Origin: Halorussus amylolyticus
GTDB taxonomy: Archaea > Halobacteriota > Halobacteria > Halobacteriales > Haladaptataceae
Assembly (NCBI RefSeq): GCF_004143485.2
Contig: NZ_ML974133.1
Location: forward strand, 235,000 to 298,999
Length of the DNA stretch: 64,000 bases
Direction: 5' to 3'
The first letter of the stretch is position 1, and each line of letters starts with the position of its first letter. Made by a program: the position numbers and the translations under genes. Below, in pieces: positions 26,367 through 36,677 of this stretch. The notes under the pieces were generated by a model, which was not told where the DNA came from, made no database searches, and was given only the letters and a program-made list of their open reading frames with translations.

Positions 26367-26846
26367 TCACTCGTCGTCGAAACTATCGAGTAGTTTCACC
26401 GTTAGCTCGACTGGGACGCCAGCGAGTTCGTGATTGAAGTCTATCGTGACCGTCTCGTCGCCGGTCTGAGTCACCCATCCGGTTTCGCCGGTTTCAGCGC
26501 GAACGAGTTCTCCGACTTCGGCGGCCGAATCGCTCCGTTCTTCGAGCGGTTCGCGCGGACGCTCGACGATTCGGTCGTCGTCGTACTCGCCGAAGGCGTC
26601 GACCGGGTCGAGTCGAACCGTTCGCTCCTCGCCCACCGTCATCTCCCGAACCGCGTCTTCCAACCCCGAGAGGACGTTGCCGTCGCCGACTCGAAACTTG
26701 AGCGGCTTGTAGTCGCGGTGGTCGTGATAAATTCCCTCTTCGAGCGCCACATCCACGTCGGTCGTATCGAAAACCTCCCCCGCGTCCTCACCCTCCGCGA
26801 TACGTCCCGTAAAGTGGACGACCGCTATCTCCCCTTCGGAAGCCAT
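26367..26846 (-). CDS. FKBP-type peptidyl-prolyl isomerase, SlyD-like
   Basis: 159-aa isomerase that speeds proline cis-trans steps in folding. The FKBP core VVHFTGRIAEGEDAGEVFDT, KFRVGDGNVLSGLEDAVREM and VGEERTVRLDPVDAFGEY is interrupted in the SlyD manner by an insert-in-flap domain and followed by a second lobe ending in TIDFNHELAGVPVELTVKLL. It lacks the His/Cys-rich metal tail of bacterial SlyD. Divergent from the gene under the DtxR-like box, with 95 nt between starts. Confidence 0.9.
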   Translation of the reverse strand: MASEGEIAVVHFTGRIAEGEDAGEVFDTTDVDVALEEGIYHDHRDYKPLKFRVGDGNVLSGLEDAVREMTVGEERTVRLDPVDAFGEYDDDRIVERPREPLEERSDSAAEVGELVRAETGETGWVTQTGDETVTIDFNHELAGVPVELTVKLLDSFDDE

Positions 26847-26925
26847 ACGATACCAATCGACGCCCTCGGCCTTGAGTTCGGGGGGTGGGACGGGGCCGAC
26901 CCTATACTTATTTACCCCGCCAGAA

Positions 26926-26941
26926 TTTAGGTTAGCCTAAA
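26926..26941 (+). promoter_or_regulatory. DtxR/IdeR-like iron box at the start codon
   Basis: TTTAGGTTAGCCTAAA ends directly at the ATG at 26942. Its core TTAGGTTAGCCTAA equals the first 14 positions of the bacterial DtxR/IdeR consensus. A TATA region (CTATACTTA, 26901-26909) lies upstream, so the box covers the expected transcription start. Regulation by an iron- or manganese-dependent DtxR-family repressor is inferred. Confidence 0.6.
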
Positions 26942-27972
<1,031 letters not shown>

Positions 27973-27976
<4 letters not shown>

Positions 27977-28437
27977 GTGTCGAAATCCGGCAGGTCGTCG
28001 GGGGCCTCGTACTCGGCCTCCCAGTCGATGTAGTCGGTCTCCAGCACGTCGCAGACGATTTGGCCGAGTTCGGTCATCGCGGCGTTGATGCCCGAAACCG
28101 TGTTCCACGAGTCGAGGTCCTCGTGGTACTCCTTGACCTTCCAGTCCTCGGAGATACCGGGGGCGTGATACCCCACGCGGTCGGCGAAATCGTCCCAGAA
28201 AAAGTCGAACTCCTGAATCAGGCCGAGGTCGCGGACGATGGCGTACTCGTCGGCTTCGAGGTCGGTGTGTTCGGTCCACTCGCCGAACGCCTGGCCCCAC
28301 GCGCCCTCGCGCAGGAACGTCTCTAATTCGGACCGGCGGTAGTCGGTGTCGCCGCGAATCTCAACGTCGTCGTACTCCTGCATATCCGTTTCGTCTCCGA
28401 GTTCCGGCGGGTCCGGAACCGACACGTCGAGTCCCAT
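27973..28437 (-). CDS. Conserved hypothetical protein, acidic, aromatic-rich
   Basis: 154-aa protein beginning MGLDVSVPDPPELGDET. It is rich in Trp, Tyr and acidic residues and shows no signal, membrane helix or metal motif. Segments such as SELETFLREGAWGQAFGEWT and EYAIVRDLGLIQEFDFFWDD look like folded helical core. The start at 28437 is chosen because the upstream in-frame sequence runs into the cdc48 3' hairpin. Its 3' end overlaps the stop of the convergent gene by 4 nt. Family not recognised. Confidence 0.75.
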
Positions 28438-28508
28438 GCCCGCCGGTACGCACGGGACGCCGATAAGCGTTCCCGATGTGGTAGTCCGGATATAGTAGCC
28501 CGCTCGGC

Positions 28509-28542
28509 CGCCTGCGCTCGCGCTCCGGCGCGAGCGCAGGCG
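28509..28542 (-). terminator. 15-bp GC hairpin after cdc48
   Basis: Arms 28509-28523 and 28528-28542 (CGCCTGCGCTCGCGC and complement) with loop TCCG. It lies 30 nt past the cdc48 stop on the minus strand and before the next minus-strand gene. The position suggests transcript ending or 3' protection. No T tract follows. Confidence 0.5.
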
Positions 28543-28571
28543 AGTCAGCCGTCGCTCGAGGTTGACCGCAC

Positions 28572-30746
28572 TCACTCCTCGGTCAGGGTCGGCCGAATCT
28601 TCTCGACGGCGGCGTCGAAGTGCTTCTGCTGAATCCGAATCTCGTGGGCGTTCGCGTCGGCCTGCTCGACCCCCCACGCCTCGGCGGCCTCTCGAATCGC
28701 GCGCATCGAGGCGTCCCGGACGACGGCTTCGAGGTCCGCGCCGGTGTACCCCTCCAGGTCTGCCGCGAGTTCGTCCAAGTCCACGTCGTCGCCGATTGGC
28801 TTGTCGTCGGCGTGGACCGCCACGATGGCCTTCCGCCCCTCGGCGTCGGGCGCGGGCACCTCGACGTGTTCTTCGAGTCTGCCGGGTCGGAGCAGCGCGG
28901 GGTCGAGCGCGTCCCGGCGGTTCGTCGCCGCGAGGACCACGAGGTTGGGGTTGTCGGTCAGGCCGTCCATCTCGGTCAGGAGTTGGGAGACCACGCGCTC
29001 GCTGACCTCCGCGCCGCCGCCCATTCCGGACCCCCGTTTACCGGCGAGCGCGTCGATTTCGTCGAAGAAGATGATGGCGGGACTCGCCTGCCGGGCGCGC
29101 TCGAACAGTTCCCGGACCGTCTTCTCCGATTCGCCGACGTAGCGGTCGAGGAGTTCCGGCCCGTCGACGTGGATGAAGTTCACGTCGCTCTCGCCCGCCA
29201 GCGCCCGCGCGAGCAGGGTCTTGCCGGTGCCCGGCGGGCCGTGGAGCAGGATTCCGGCGGGCGGTTCGGTCTTGGTCGCTTCGAACAGGCTCCGGTAGGC
29301 GAGCGGCCACTCGACCGCCTCGGTCAGCGTCTGCTTGGCCTCGTCCAAGTTCCCGACCGCCGAGAAGTCGATTTCGGGCGACTCGGCCACGAACTCCCGC
29401 ATCGCCGAGGGATCCACCGACGCCATCGCCGTCTCGAAGTCGGTGCGGGTCACCTCGACGTCCATCAGGGCGGCGTCGTCGGCCCCGGCGTCTCGCGCCC
29501 GCCGGAGCGCCGCCATCGCGGCCTCGGTCGAGAGCGCGTGGAGGTCCGCACCGACGAAGCCGTGGGTGCTGGCGGCGAGTCGTCCCACGTCCACGTCGTC
29601 TGCCAGCGGCATCCCGCGGGTGTGAACGTCGAGAATCTCGCGCCGCCCCGCCTCGCCGGGCACGCCGACTTCGATTTCCCTGTCGAACCGACCACCCCGC
29701 CGGAGCGCCGAGTCGATGGAGTCCACGCGGTTGGTCGCGCCGATGACGACGACTTCGCCGCGCGATTCCAGTCCGTCCATCAGCGACAGGAGTTGGGCGA
29801 CCACGCGGTTCTCCACGTCGCTCTCCTCGTCGCGCTTGCCCGCGATGGCGTCGATTTCGTCGAAGAAGATGATGGTCGGGGCGTTCTCCTGGGCGCGGTC
29901 GAACACCTCCCGGACCCGCTCTTCGCTCTCGCCCTTGTACTTGCTCATGATTTCCGGGCCGGAGATGGTGATGAAGTGGGCGTCCACCTCGTTGGCGACC
30001 GCCTTCGCGATGAGTGTCTTGCCGGTCCCCGGCGGGCCGTACAGCAGGACGCCCTTCGGCGGCGAGATGCCGAGTCGCCGGAACAGCGCGGGGTTCGACA
30101 GCGGGAGTTCGACCATCTCGCGCACCCGCCGGAGTTCCTCTTCGAGACCGCCGATGTCCTCGTAGGTCGCGCCGGTCGGCTTCTGGGATGCGTCGTCGCT
30201 CGCGCTCGTCACCGGAATCGATGTCGGCTCGGTCTCGCCGTCGAGCGAGACCGAGACGCGCGTGTCCGAGGACACCCGGACCACGCCGTCGGGGTCGGTG
30301 GCCGTGACGTGGAACGTTCCGGAGTCGCCGAGACGCTCGATGCGGACGCGCTCGCCCTCCTTGACCGGTCGGTCGCGGAGCGCGCGCTTGAGCGCGGTCT
30401 CCAGCGTGTCGCGGTCGTCGGCCGAGAACGTCGCGGTCGGCGAGAGCGTGACGCTCCGGGCGTCTTCGACCGCGATTTTCCGGACCGTCACGCCGTCGCC
30501 GATGCTGACCCCGGCGTTCGCACGGGTCTCGCCGTCTACCTGGACCACGCCCGACCGGACGCCAGCGCCCGCGGGCCAGACCTTCACTACGGTGTCGCGT
30601 TCGCCTTCGATGACCACAGTGTCGCCGCTCAGCACGCCCAGCGTCGCGCGGGCGGATTCGGGGATGCGGGCGATTCCTCGACCCGCGTCCCGCTTCTCCG
30701 CGCCTTGGACGGTGAGTTCGACCGCCGCGGAACCTTTCGCGCTCAT
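28572..30746 (-). CDS. Cdc48/p97/VAT-type AAA ATPase
   Basis: 724-aa unfoldase with an N domain (about 1-180, double-psi barrel) and two AAA modules. D1: Walker [10 protein letters not shown] (about 236-244), Walker [10 protein letters not shown] (292-300). D2: Walker [10 protein letters not shown] (502-510), Walker [10 protein letters not shown] (558-566). Arginine-finger regions ([18 protein letters not shown]) are present. It pulls proteins apart, probably feeding the proteasome, whose beta subunit is encoded at 48122-48850. Haloarchaea often have several Cdc48 paralogues (cdcH and others), and I cannot say which this is. A typical HbYX tail is absent. Confidence 0.93.
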   Translation of the reverse strand: MSAKGSAAVELTVQGAEKRDAGRGIARIPESARATLGVLSGDTVVIEGERDTVVKVWPAGAGVRSGVVQVDGETRANAGVSIGDGVTVRKIAVEDARSVTLSPTATFSADDRDTLETALKRALRDRPVKEGERVRIERLGDSGTFHVTATDPDGVVRVSSDTRVSVSLDGETEPTSIPVTSASDDASQKPTGATYEDIGGLEEELRRVREMVELPLSNPALFRRLGISPPKGVLLYGPPGTGKTLIAKAVANEVDAHFITISGPEIMSKYKGESEERVREVFDRAQENAPTIIFFDEIDAIAGKRDEESDVENRVVAQLLSLMDGLESRGEVVVIGATNRVDSIDSALRRGGRFDREIEVGVPGEAGRREILDVHTRGMPLADDVDVGRLAASTHGFVGADLHALSTEAAMAALRRARDAGADDAALMDVEVTRTDFETAMASVDPSAMREFVAESPEIDFSAVGNLDEAKQTLTEAVEWPLAYRSLFEATKTEPPAGILLHGPPGTGKTLLARALAGESDVNFIHVDGPELLDRYVGESEKTVRELFERARQASPAIIFFDEIDALAGKRGSGMGGGAEVSERVVSQLLTEMDGLTDNPNLVVLAATNRRDALDPALLRPGRLEEHVEVPAPDAEGRKAIVAVHADDKPIGDDVDLDELAADLEGYTGADLEAVVRDASMRAIREAAEAWGVEQADANAHEIRIQQKHFDAAVEKIRPTLTEE

Positions 30747-30853
30747 GTCAGACCGTCGTAGCTCTACCGTCTTGAGGATTCCCCCTTCGAACGTGGGGGT
30801 CGGTGAGTGCGAGTAGCCGTGTTCGGAATCCGAGGAGCGCGAGAATCGTCACG

Positions 30854-30900
30854 GGGATTGTCGCACAGGCGCGGCACAGGGATTGTCGCACAGGCGCGGC
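30854..30900. repeat. 25-bp direct repeat, two copies
   Basis: A 22-nt string starting GGGATTGTCGCACAGG occurs at 30854-30875 and again, identical, at 30879-30900, with a period of 25 nt. It lies between the divergent starts of cdc48 (30746) and the FAD protein (30952), just upstream of the latter's TATA region. It may be a paired regulator site or a recent duplication. Confidence 0.7.
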
Positions 30901-30951
30901 AGGAAAACCGAAATCGCACACTTTGTATTCTCCTGAATGCAACCCTCACTC

Positions 30952-31725
30952 ATGCCAGAAGAACCCACGGAAGACGAATCCACGAAAGACGAGTTCACGG
31001 AGTACGACGTGGCGATAGTCGGCGGCGGTGTCGCGGGCCTTTCGGCCGGGGTGTACACCGCGCGCCACGGTCTCGAAACCGCGATTTTCGACGGCGGCGG
31101 CTCGATTCTCCGGCGGAACGCCCACCTCGAAAACGTCCCCGGTTTCCCGGCCGGGGTGAACTCTCGGCTGTTCCTCGATATGCTCTCCGACCAAGCCGCC
31201 CAGGCCGGGTGCACATTCCGGGAGACCACGGTCACGGCGGTCCGCGAGGCCGGCGACGGCTTCGCAATCGTGACCGCGGCGGGTGAGAGCCACCGCGCCG
31301 CGTACGTGGTTGCGGCGACCAAGAACGCGACCGACTACCTCGAACCCCTGCCGGGCGTCGAACTCGTGGACCGCGGCAAGACGTTCGTCGAAATCGACGA
31401 CCGGGGGCGAACGGGCAAGGAGGGCGTCTACGCCGCGGGCCGAATCGCGGGCAAGCCCCACCAGACCGCGGTCGCGGCGGGCCACGGTACCGAGGTCGCA
31501 GTCGCGCTTCTGGAGGACGACGACCGGCCGTTCTACCACGACTGGGTCGCTCCGGAGGGCTACTTCACCGGGCGCGACCGCGACGTCCCGCCGGGGTGCG
31601 AGGAGATAGACGAGGCCGAGCGCCGCGAGCGCGAGGACGAGTCGCTCGAAGTGATGGCCGAGTACTTCGAGTCGCCCCACGACGAGAAGCCCGAACAGCA
31701 CCCGAGCGTCGCGAGCGAGGACTGA
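30952..31725 (+). CDS. FAD-dependent thioredoxin-reductase-like protein without redox Cys pair
   Basis: 257-aa flavoprotein. The FAD dinucleotide fold is clear (YDVAIVGGGVAGLSAGVYTA) and the second FAD contact reads GVYAAGRIAG, where thioredoxin reductases have Asp in place of the Arg. No CxxC motif exists and no NADPH domain fits in the length, so it is not a thioredoxin reductase in the usual sense. The C-terminal 60 residues are very acidic. ATG 30952 is preferred over 30937 because it lies at leaderless distance from TTTGTAT (30922-30928). Electron partner unknown. Confidence 0.8.
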   Translation: MPEEPTEDESTKDEFTEYDVAIVGGGVAGLSAGVYTARHGLETAIFDGGGSILRRNAHLENVPGFPAGVNSRLFLDMLSDQAAQAGCTFRETTVTAVREAGDGFAIVTAAGESHRAAYVVAATKNATDYLEPLPGVELVDRGKTFVEIDDRGRTGKEGVYAAGRIAGKPHQTAVAAGHGTEVAVALLEDDDRPFYHDWVAPEGYFTGRDRDVPPGCEEIDEAERREREDESLEVMAEYFESPHDEKPEQHPSVASED

Positions 31726-31740
31726 ATCGCTCGCCACGTC

Positions 31741-32529
31741 ATGGACCACTACGACGAGTTCGAGGCGACCCATCGCATCGTCGCTACGAGAGGTGGAGGC
31801 GTCACCGAGTGCAAGCGCACAGTGATTTCGAATCTGTGCGACCTCGCGACCGAACTTCGCGCCGTCGTCCACTCGACGGTTCGCGAAGGCGTCCCGGAAG
31901 CCGTCACCGAACTCGATTTAGTCGCGCCGAACCGGGCGGCGTTCGGGGACGACGTGACGGAGCGAGAAGGTCAGCTCCCCGACGCCGAGCGCGCCGTGAA
32001 CGCCGTGCTCGCTGAGATGGACGACGACGGCCGCCTCCCCGTGACGGCGCTCGGTTTCGCCGGGAACGGGTTCGAGGCGGTCGTGACAGCCAGTACGAGC
32101 CACAGCCACGTCGGGAAGTTCGACTGCGACGACCCCGGTCTGCTCGACGAGCTTTCGGACGCCGCCGCCGGAGTCGGCGCGGTCGTTCCCGACGGTCCGT
32201 CCATCGGCTGGGAGCGCGGCGGAACGTACTTCGAACTCGACGGTCCCGACCTCTGCGTGTACGCCGAGCGCCCGGCGAGCGCCGAGGAACGCCCGTTTAC
32301 GAGCCACTCGTGTCACGACCTGACTCGGCTTACCGCCGTCTCTGCCGACGAAACCCGGAACCGCATCGAACTGTCGTGGCGCGACGGTGATTCGCTCTCG
32401 GAGAGAGCAATACGGGCACTCTTCGGTCGGCCCCCGGTGGAACTCGTGGTGCCCGGCGACGACTTCGACGCCGTCGAAGCGTATCTCGTTCGCTTCCTTC
32501 CCGAGTCGGACTCGTCGGCCGAACCGTAG
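31741..32529 (+). CDS. Conserved hypothetical protein
   Basis: 262-aa soluble acidic protein, 15 nt after the FAD protein and probably in the same operon. It starts MDHYDEFEATHRIVATRGGG. No signal, membrane helix or known motif is seen; the three Cys and the scattered His do not form a clear metal site. Internal sequence such as LPVTALGFAGNGFEAVVTAS looks like a folded alpha/beta protein. Family not recognised. Confidence 0.7.
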   Translation: MDHYDEFEATHRIVATRGGGVTECKRTVISNLCDLATELRAVVHSTVREGVPEAVTELDLVAPNRAAFGDDVTEREGQLPDAERAVNAVLAEMDDDGRLPVTALGFAGNGFEAVVTASTSHSHVGKFDCDDPGLLDELSDAAAGVGAVVPDGPSIGWERGGTYFELDGPDLCVYAERPASAEERPFTSHSCHDLTRLTAVSADETRNRIELSWRDGDSLSERAIRALFGRPPVELVVPGDDFDAVEAYLVRFLPESDSSAEP

Positions 32530-32750
32530 CGTCGGGTCCACTTCCGAAACGCAAGCGCAGTTCCGTTCCGAATTCGAACCCCGGAACGAATGGACGACAT
32601 CACGGACGACGCGGGCGCTCACGCTGGTCCCGCACGTGGTGCTCGGTATCGCCACCGTGGTGCTCGGTTTTCGAATCGACGTGTCCTTCGACCTCCCGCA
32701 GGTCCCCGTGGTGTGGGTTCCCGACGATATCTGAGTTCACCTTCCCGGCT

Positions 32751-33125
32751 TCACACGTTCGCTCGCGAGACGTCGGCCCCGGCCGGTGGCGACGACTCCC
32801 GCTCGCTCGTGTGCCGGAGGTACGGTTCGAGGTCGGCCGCCCGCGGGGTCAGCGTCACGACGTCGCGCTCGCGGTCGTACTCGACCGCGCCCGCGTCTTC
32901 GAGTTTCGGGAGGTGAGCGTGGACGAGCGACGTGTGAACCGCTTCGGGCGACGGTCCCTCCTCGTCGCCCTGCCACGCAGCGATGCGCTCGGCCAAGTCG
33001 GCCACGGTCGCCGCGCCGTCGCGTCCGACCGCGTAGAGGACGCCGCGACGACGGGCGTTCGCCAGCAGGTCGAACGTCGCGCTCACGTCGGCCGCCGGTT
33101 CGTTCGCGAGGATGCGTTCTGTCAT
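32751..33125 (-). CDS. DUF7344-type winged-helix protein
   Basis: 124-aa winged-helix protein. The helix opening SATFDLLANARRRGVLYAV matches the ArsR-like first helix of the DUF7344 class; EAVHTSLVHAHLPKLEDAGA is the recognition helix and VEYDRERDVVTLTP the wing. It is transcribed away from coaBC. A similar protein lies at 19070-19474. Effector and target unknown. Confidence 0.82.
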   Translation of the reverse strand: MTERILANEPAADVSATFDLLANARRRGVLYAVGRDGAATVADLAERIAAWQGDEEGPSPEAVHTSLVHAHLPKLEDAGAVEYDRERDVVTLTPRAADLEPYLRHTSERESSPPAGADVSRANV

Positions 33126-33326
33126 ACACTCACCCCGTGGTGTCGGGGGTATATCAACCGGGAGTTCGCTCCCGGTGCGTTCGGCCCGGGCGTCCCGACC
33201 GTTGCAACTGTTTCAATGCCCGATTTCTATTTTTAATAGCTCCGGCACAGTTCGCGTGACGGCCGCGAACCGGACCTTCGAGTGAACCCCCACCAATTTA
33301 ACGTGACACGCTCCGAACGTCCGGCA

Positions 33327-34490
33327 ATGCTCTCGGGAGTCAACGTCGCGTTGGGCGTGACGGGCAGCATCGCGGCGGTGAAGGTAGTCGAGTTGGCCCA
33401 CGAACTCCGGAGGCGCGGCGCGTCGGTCCGGGCGGTGATGACCGACAGCGCCACCGGCATCGTCCACCCGTGGGCGGTCGAGTTCGCCACCGGCGAGTCG
33501 GTCGTCACCGAAATCACCGGTCGAGTCGAACACGTCGAACTCTGCGGTCGGGACGGGTGGGCCGACGTGTTTCTGATAGCTCCGGCGACCGCCAACACGG
33601 TCGGGAAGATGGCGGCCGCCATCGACGACACGCCGGTCACGACGACCGCGACCACCGCGCTCGGCGCGGACGTGCCGGTCGTGGTCGCGCCCGCGATGCA
33701 CGAACCCATGTACGACCACCCCGGCGTGCTCGACGCCATCGACCGCGTCGAGTCGTGGGGCGTCGAGTTCGTCGCGCCCCGAGTCGAGGAGGGGAAGGCC
33801 AAAATCGCGACCGAGGACGCGGTCGCGCTCGCGGTCGCTCGCGCGACCGCGCCCGACGTCTTCGACGGCGCGAACGTCGTCGTCACGAGCGGCGCGACGA
33901 GCGAGCCAATCGACCCCGTGCGGGTCCTGACGAATCGCGCGTCGGGCAAGACCGGTCGAGCGGTCGCACGCGCGTGCTACGCGCTCGGCGCGGACGTGAC
34001 GTTGGTGCACGACGGCGGAGACGTGCCCTACGCCGAAACCGTACGCGTCGAGACCGCCGCCGAGATGCTCGACGCGGTCCTCGACCGGGCGAGTGCGGGC
34101 GCGGCCGACGCGGTCGTCTCGGCCGCCGCCATCGGTGACTACACGGTCGAGGCTAGCAACGAGAAGATTCGGTCGGGACAGGACCTCTCGCTCGATTTGA
34201 CGCCGACCCCGAAACTCATCGACGCGGTCCGTGCAGAGAGCGACGTTCCCGTCGTCGGATTCAAGGCCGAGACCTCCGGCGACGATGACTCGATGGTCGC
34301 GAAAGCCCGCGAGACGCTTCGGCGGGCGGACCTCTCGTTCGTGGTCGCCAACGACGCGAGCGTGATGGGCGACGACGAGACGCGGACGCTGTTCGTCCGC
34401 GAGAACAGCGTCCGCGAGTACGAGGGGACGAAAGCCGAGTTAGGGAGAAAAGTGGCCGAGCAGTTGGCGGTGGAATTGAAGACGCCGTAG
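33327..34490 (+). CDS. coaBC: Bifunctional phosphopantothenoylcysteine decarboxylase/synthetase
   Basis: 387-aa CoA pathway enzyme. N-terminal flavoprotein decarboxylase (CoaC, 1-180): GVTGSIAAVKVVELAHELRR, the catalytic His in TGIVHPWAVEF and PAMHEPMYDHP. C-terminal synthetase (CoaB): VVVTSGATSEPIDPVRVLTN and ASGKTGRAVARA for nucleotide binding, VSAAAIGDYTVE in the active site. Start ATG 33327 stands about 28 nt after a TATA-like TTTAACG, so 15 upstream codons are excluded. Makes 4'-phosphopantetheine in the cytoplasm. Confidence 0.95.
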   Translation: MLSGVNVALGVTGSIAAVKVVELAHELRRRGASVRAVMTDSATGIVHPWAVEFATGESVVTEITGRVEHVELCGRDGWADVFLIAPATANTVGKMAAAIDDTPVTTTATTALGADVPVVVAPAMHEPMYDHPGVLDAIDRVESWGVEFVAPRVEEGKAKIATEDAVALAVARATAPDVFDGANVVVTSGATSEPIDPVRVLTNRASGKTGRAVARACYALGADVTLVHDGGDVPYAETVRVETAAEMLDAVLDRASAGAADAVVSAAAIGDYTVEASNEKIRSGQDLSLDLTPTPKLIDAVRAESDVPVVGFKAETSGDDDSMVAKARETLRRADLSFVVANDASVMGDDETRTLFVRENSVREYEGTKAELGRKVAEQLAVELKTP

Positions 34491-34563
34491 ACGGCCGTTC
34501 AAGGTAAATCTCAAGGCGAAACAGGAAGAATTTTGTCAGTCGGGATTTCAGATTAGGTATCCG

Positions 34564-35184
34564 ATGACGGAGGATAACGGCGGCGAAGTTTGCGGTCGCA
34601 TCTGTCAGGAGGCGCGTGAGACACTCGACAAGCAGATATACCGGAACGAGAATGTAGACCGAAAAGCCATCGGGATATTTCGATTAAACCTTTTGCTGGC
34701 CGGTCTCCTCCTCACCGTGTTTACGCTGATGGTAAACAATCCCGAACTTCCCGAGAACGAATTTATTAATGTGTGGTCGGTCGCTGCGCTCGTTTCGTTG
34801 CTGCTTTCGACGGTTTTTGCGGCGATGACGTACACCTCCACTTCGTACGACATCGGCATCGGTCCGGACATCATCGAAGACTCGAAATTCGGCCGATACG
34901 ATTCCTCAGCCGACCTTGAACGGGAACTCCGCGAAGTGTATCGGGGGGCCCTAATCCACAACCGTAACGTCGGTCAGTTCAACGCATACTTCATCACTAT
35001 CGCAATTGCGGCCCTCCTCGATTCCGTAATCCTGTTCGTCGGTGGTGGCGCGGTTACATTCCTTGGGTACTACGACACGTACACTGCGAAGGGTTTCTTT
35101 ATCCTATCCGTGTTTGGACTGGTCATATTAAATCTCGTTATTTGGAAGGCAGACTGGATATTCTCCCAGATGTACACGGAGTAA
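34564..35184 (+). CDS. Four-helix membrane protein, AT-rich orphan
   Basis: 206-aa protein with helices near residues 36-58, 68-92, 138-160 and 178-200 and a soluble loop of about 45 residues with charged helix (DLERELREVYRGALIHNRN) in the middle. Third codon positions are much richer in A/T than in neighbouring genes, a mark of recent acquisition. Topology (two hairpins with a cytoplasmic linker) recalls SLATT-type effector proteins, but no specific motif confirms that. It stands alone between coaBC and the Mrp operon. Function unknown. Confidence 0.7.
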   Translation: MTEDNGGEVCGRICQEARETLDKQIYRNENVDRKAIGIFRLNLLLAGLLLTVFTLMVNNPELPENEFINVWSVAALVSLLLSTVFAAMTYTSTSYDIGIGPDIIEDSKFGRYDSSADLERELREVYRGALIHNRNVGQFNAYFITIAIAALLDSVILFVGGGAVTFLGYYDTYTAKGFFILSVFGLVILNLVIWKADWIFSQMYTE

Positions 35185-35245
35185 TGCTGGGACCAAAGAG
35201 GGCAAAACATTTATATCAGACGCCGAAGAATCCTAAAATAGAATC

Positions 35246-35386
35246 ATGACCTCGAGTGGCGAAAATTCAGATCGGTCGCGTAAGGGGTCGGCGAAACCGA
35301 TGCGAATGTCGAACTCACCCGACCTTGGCCCGCTCACTGCGGCGAAGACTGTAGCGCGTAAACTCCGCAGCAGTAACGACGAGTGA
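35246..35386 (+). CDS. 46-aa basic, disordered microprotein
   Basis: Small ORF MTSSGENSDRSRKGSAKPMR... ending ...ARKLRSSNDE. A TATA element TTTATAT (35209-35215) lies about 33 nt before the ATG, as expected for a nearly leaderless message, and the stop is clean. The protein is basic, unusual for a haloarchaeon, and rich in Ser/Arg/Lys. It shares the AT-rich pocket with the preceding membrane protein gene. No homologue is known to me; a chance ORF is possible. Confidence 0.4.
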   Translation: MTSSGENSDRSRKGSAKPMRMSNSPDLGPLTAAKTVARKLRSSNDE

Positions 35387-35606
35387 CGTTCCCGCCTCGC
35401 GAGAATCGAAGGGCAGAGTCCTGACGAAACGACCAAGCGTATTTTGGTCGAGACGCTTTGTTCGTATTCCTACGACTACGCCGAGGTTCGAAAACCGAAG
35501 CAATCTTTAGACACTGGCCGCCCTACTCAAACAGAGTATCTACGATGGTCGGACACGCACAGGTGTATCGTCGTTCCGAGAGAGTCACGCCCCGAGAGCC
35601 ACTGCA

Positions 35607-36677
35607 ATGACCGAGGCCCGAATTCTGGTGCCGGTGCGCGAATCGAGTACGCTCCGAAACACGGTCGCGTACGCCGCGGACCGCGCAATCGAGGCGCTGG
35701 AGAGCCACCGACCGGCGATTCACTTCGTCTATCCGGTCGCCCAGCGGGTCCGAGAGAACGGGCTTCCCGACGAGGCCGACGAACTCCTCGACCGAGTGGA
35801 CGCGTGGATAGCGGAAGACCTCGGAGACCACGCCGGAGACGTCGAGGTCGAAACCGCGTTCGTCGGGCGAAACGAGTACCTGTTCAACCCCGGCGACTAC
35901 GCCGACGTACTCCGTCGGTACGCGACCCGAAACGACATCGACACGGTGTTGCTCGACCCCGAGTTCAACCCTCTCGGCATGACGCCGCTGTTGCCCCCGC
36001 TCGAACACGAACTCGAACGGGCGGGCTTCGAGGTCGAAGTCGCGCCGGTCGAGCGCCCGACTCGGCGCTTCCCCATCGTCCGCCGAGCCGGACTCGGCCA
36101 GTTCGTGGTGCTGTTCTGCTGGTCGTTCGGCTTCTACCTCCTCATCGGGGGGAGCCTCTCGACGTTCGACCTCGCGACGGGTGCCCTCAGCGGACTCATC
36201 GTCGCGAGCCTCCTCTGGCGAATCTCGCTGAGCGGCTTCGCGAACGTGCCCCGACTCCTCGCCCGCATCGCTCGGATGGCCGTGTACGCGCCGTTCCTGC
36301 TGTGGGAAATCGCGAAGGCGAACCTCCAAATCGCGTACGTCGTCCTCCACCCGGACCTCCCCATCGACCCCGAGATGGTCGAGTTCGACGCCGCGGTGTG
36401 GTCCGAACTCCCGGCGACGGTGCTCGCCAACAGCATCACGCTCACGCCGGGGACGCTCACGGTGGACGTGTCGCGGCGACACTTCACGGTCCACGCGCTG
36501 ACGACAGACACGCGCGACGACCTCCTCGGCGGGACGTTAGAGCGGGCGGTCCGGTTCGTCTTCTACGGCCGGTCGGCCGCGCGCATCGCGAGTCCGGCCG
36601 AGCGAAGCGCCAGCGCGGAGGCGGCCGATGCCGACCGCACCGAATCCGCTGAGCCGACGGACGGTGAGAACGAATGA
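35607..36677 (+). CDS. mnhE: Mrp antiporter subunit E fused to a USP-like domain
   Basis: 356-aa protein. Residues 1-155 form a UspA-like alpha/beta domain (ARILVPVRESSTLRNTVAYA), residues 165-310 the MrpE membrane subunit (FCWSFGFYLLIGGSLSTFDL; PATVLANSITLTPGTLTVD is the family signature). Bacterial MrpE is only about 160 aa, so the universal-stress-like front half is an addition seen in haloarchaea; it may bind nucleotide and gate the complex, but the typical GxxGx9GS ATP motif is not visible. First gene of the nine-gene Mrp operon, with 4-nt overlaps between most cistrons. Confidence 0.9.
   Translation: MTEARILVPVRESSTLRNTVAYAADRAIEALESHRPAIHFVYPVAQRVRENGLPDEADELLDRVDAWIAEDLGDHAGDVEVETAFVGRNEYLFNPGDYADVLRRYATRNDIDTVLLDPEFNPLGMTPLLPPLEHELERAGFEVEVAPVERPTRRFPIVRRAGLGQFVVLFCWSFGFYLLIGGSLSTFDLATGALSGLIVASLLWRISLSGFANVPRLLARIARMAVYAPFLLWEIAKANLQIAYVVLHPDLPIDPEMVEFDAAVWSELPATVLANSITLTPGTLTVDVSRRHFTVHALTTDTRDDLLGGTLERAVRFVFYGRSAARIASPAERSASAEAADADRTESAEPTDGENE

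Noticed and set aside
28620-30761. Long open frame opposite the Cdc48 gene
   Set aside because: Antisense shadow of an unmistakable AAA ATPase; the translation has no recognisable domain.
32590-32734. Short ORF or gene remnant ending in VPVVWVPDDI
   Set aside because: One frame gives a hydrophobic stretch but has no suitable start, and the frame with an ATG gives arginine-rich shadow. A remnant of a membrane protein gene is possible but cannot be supported.
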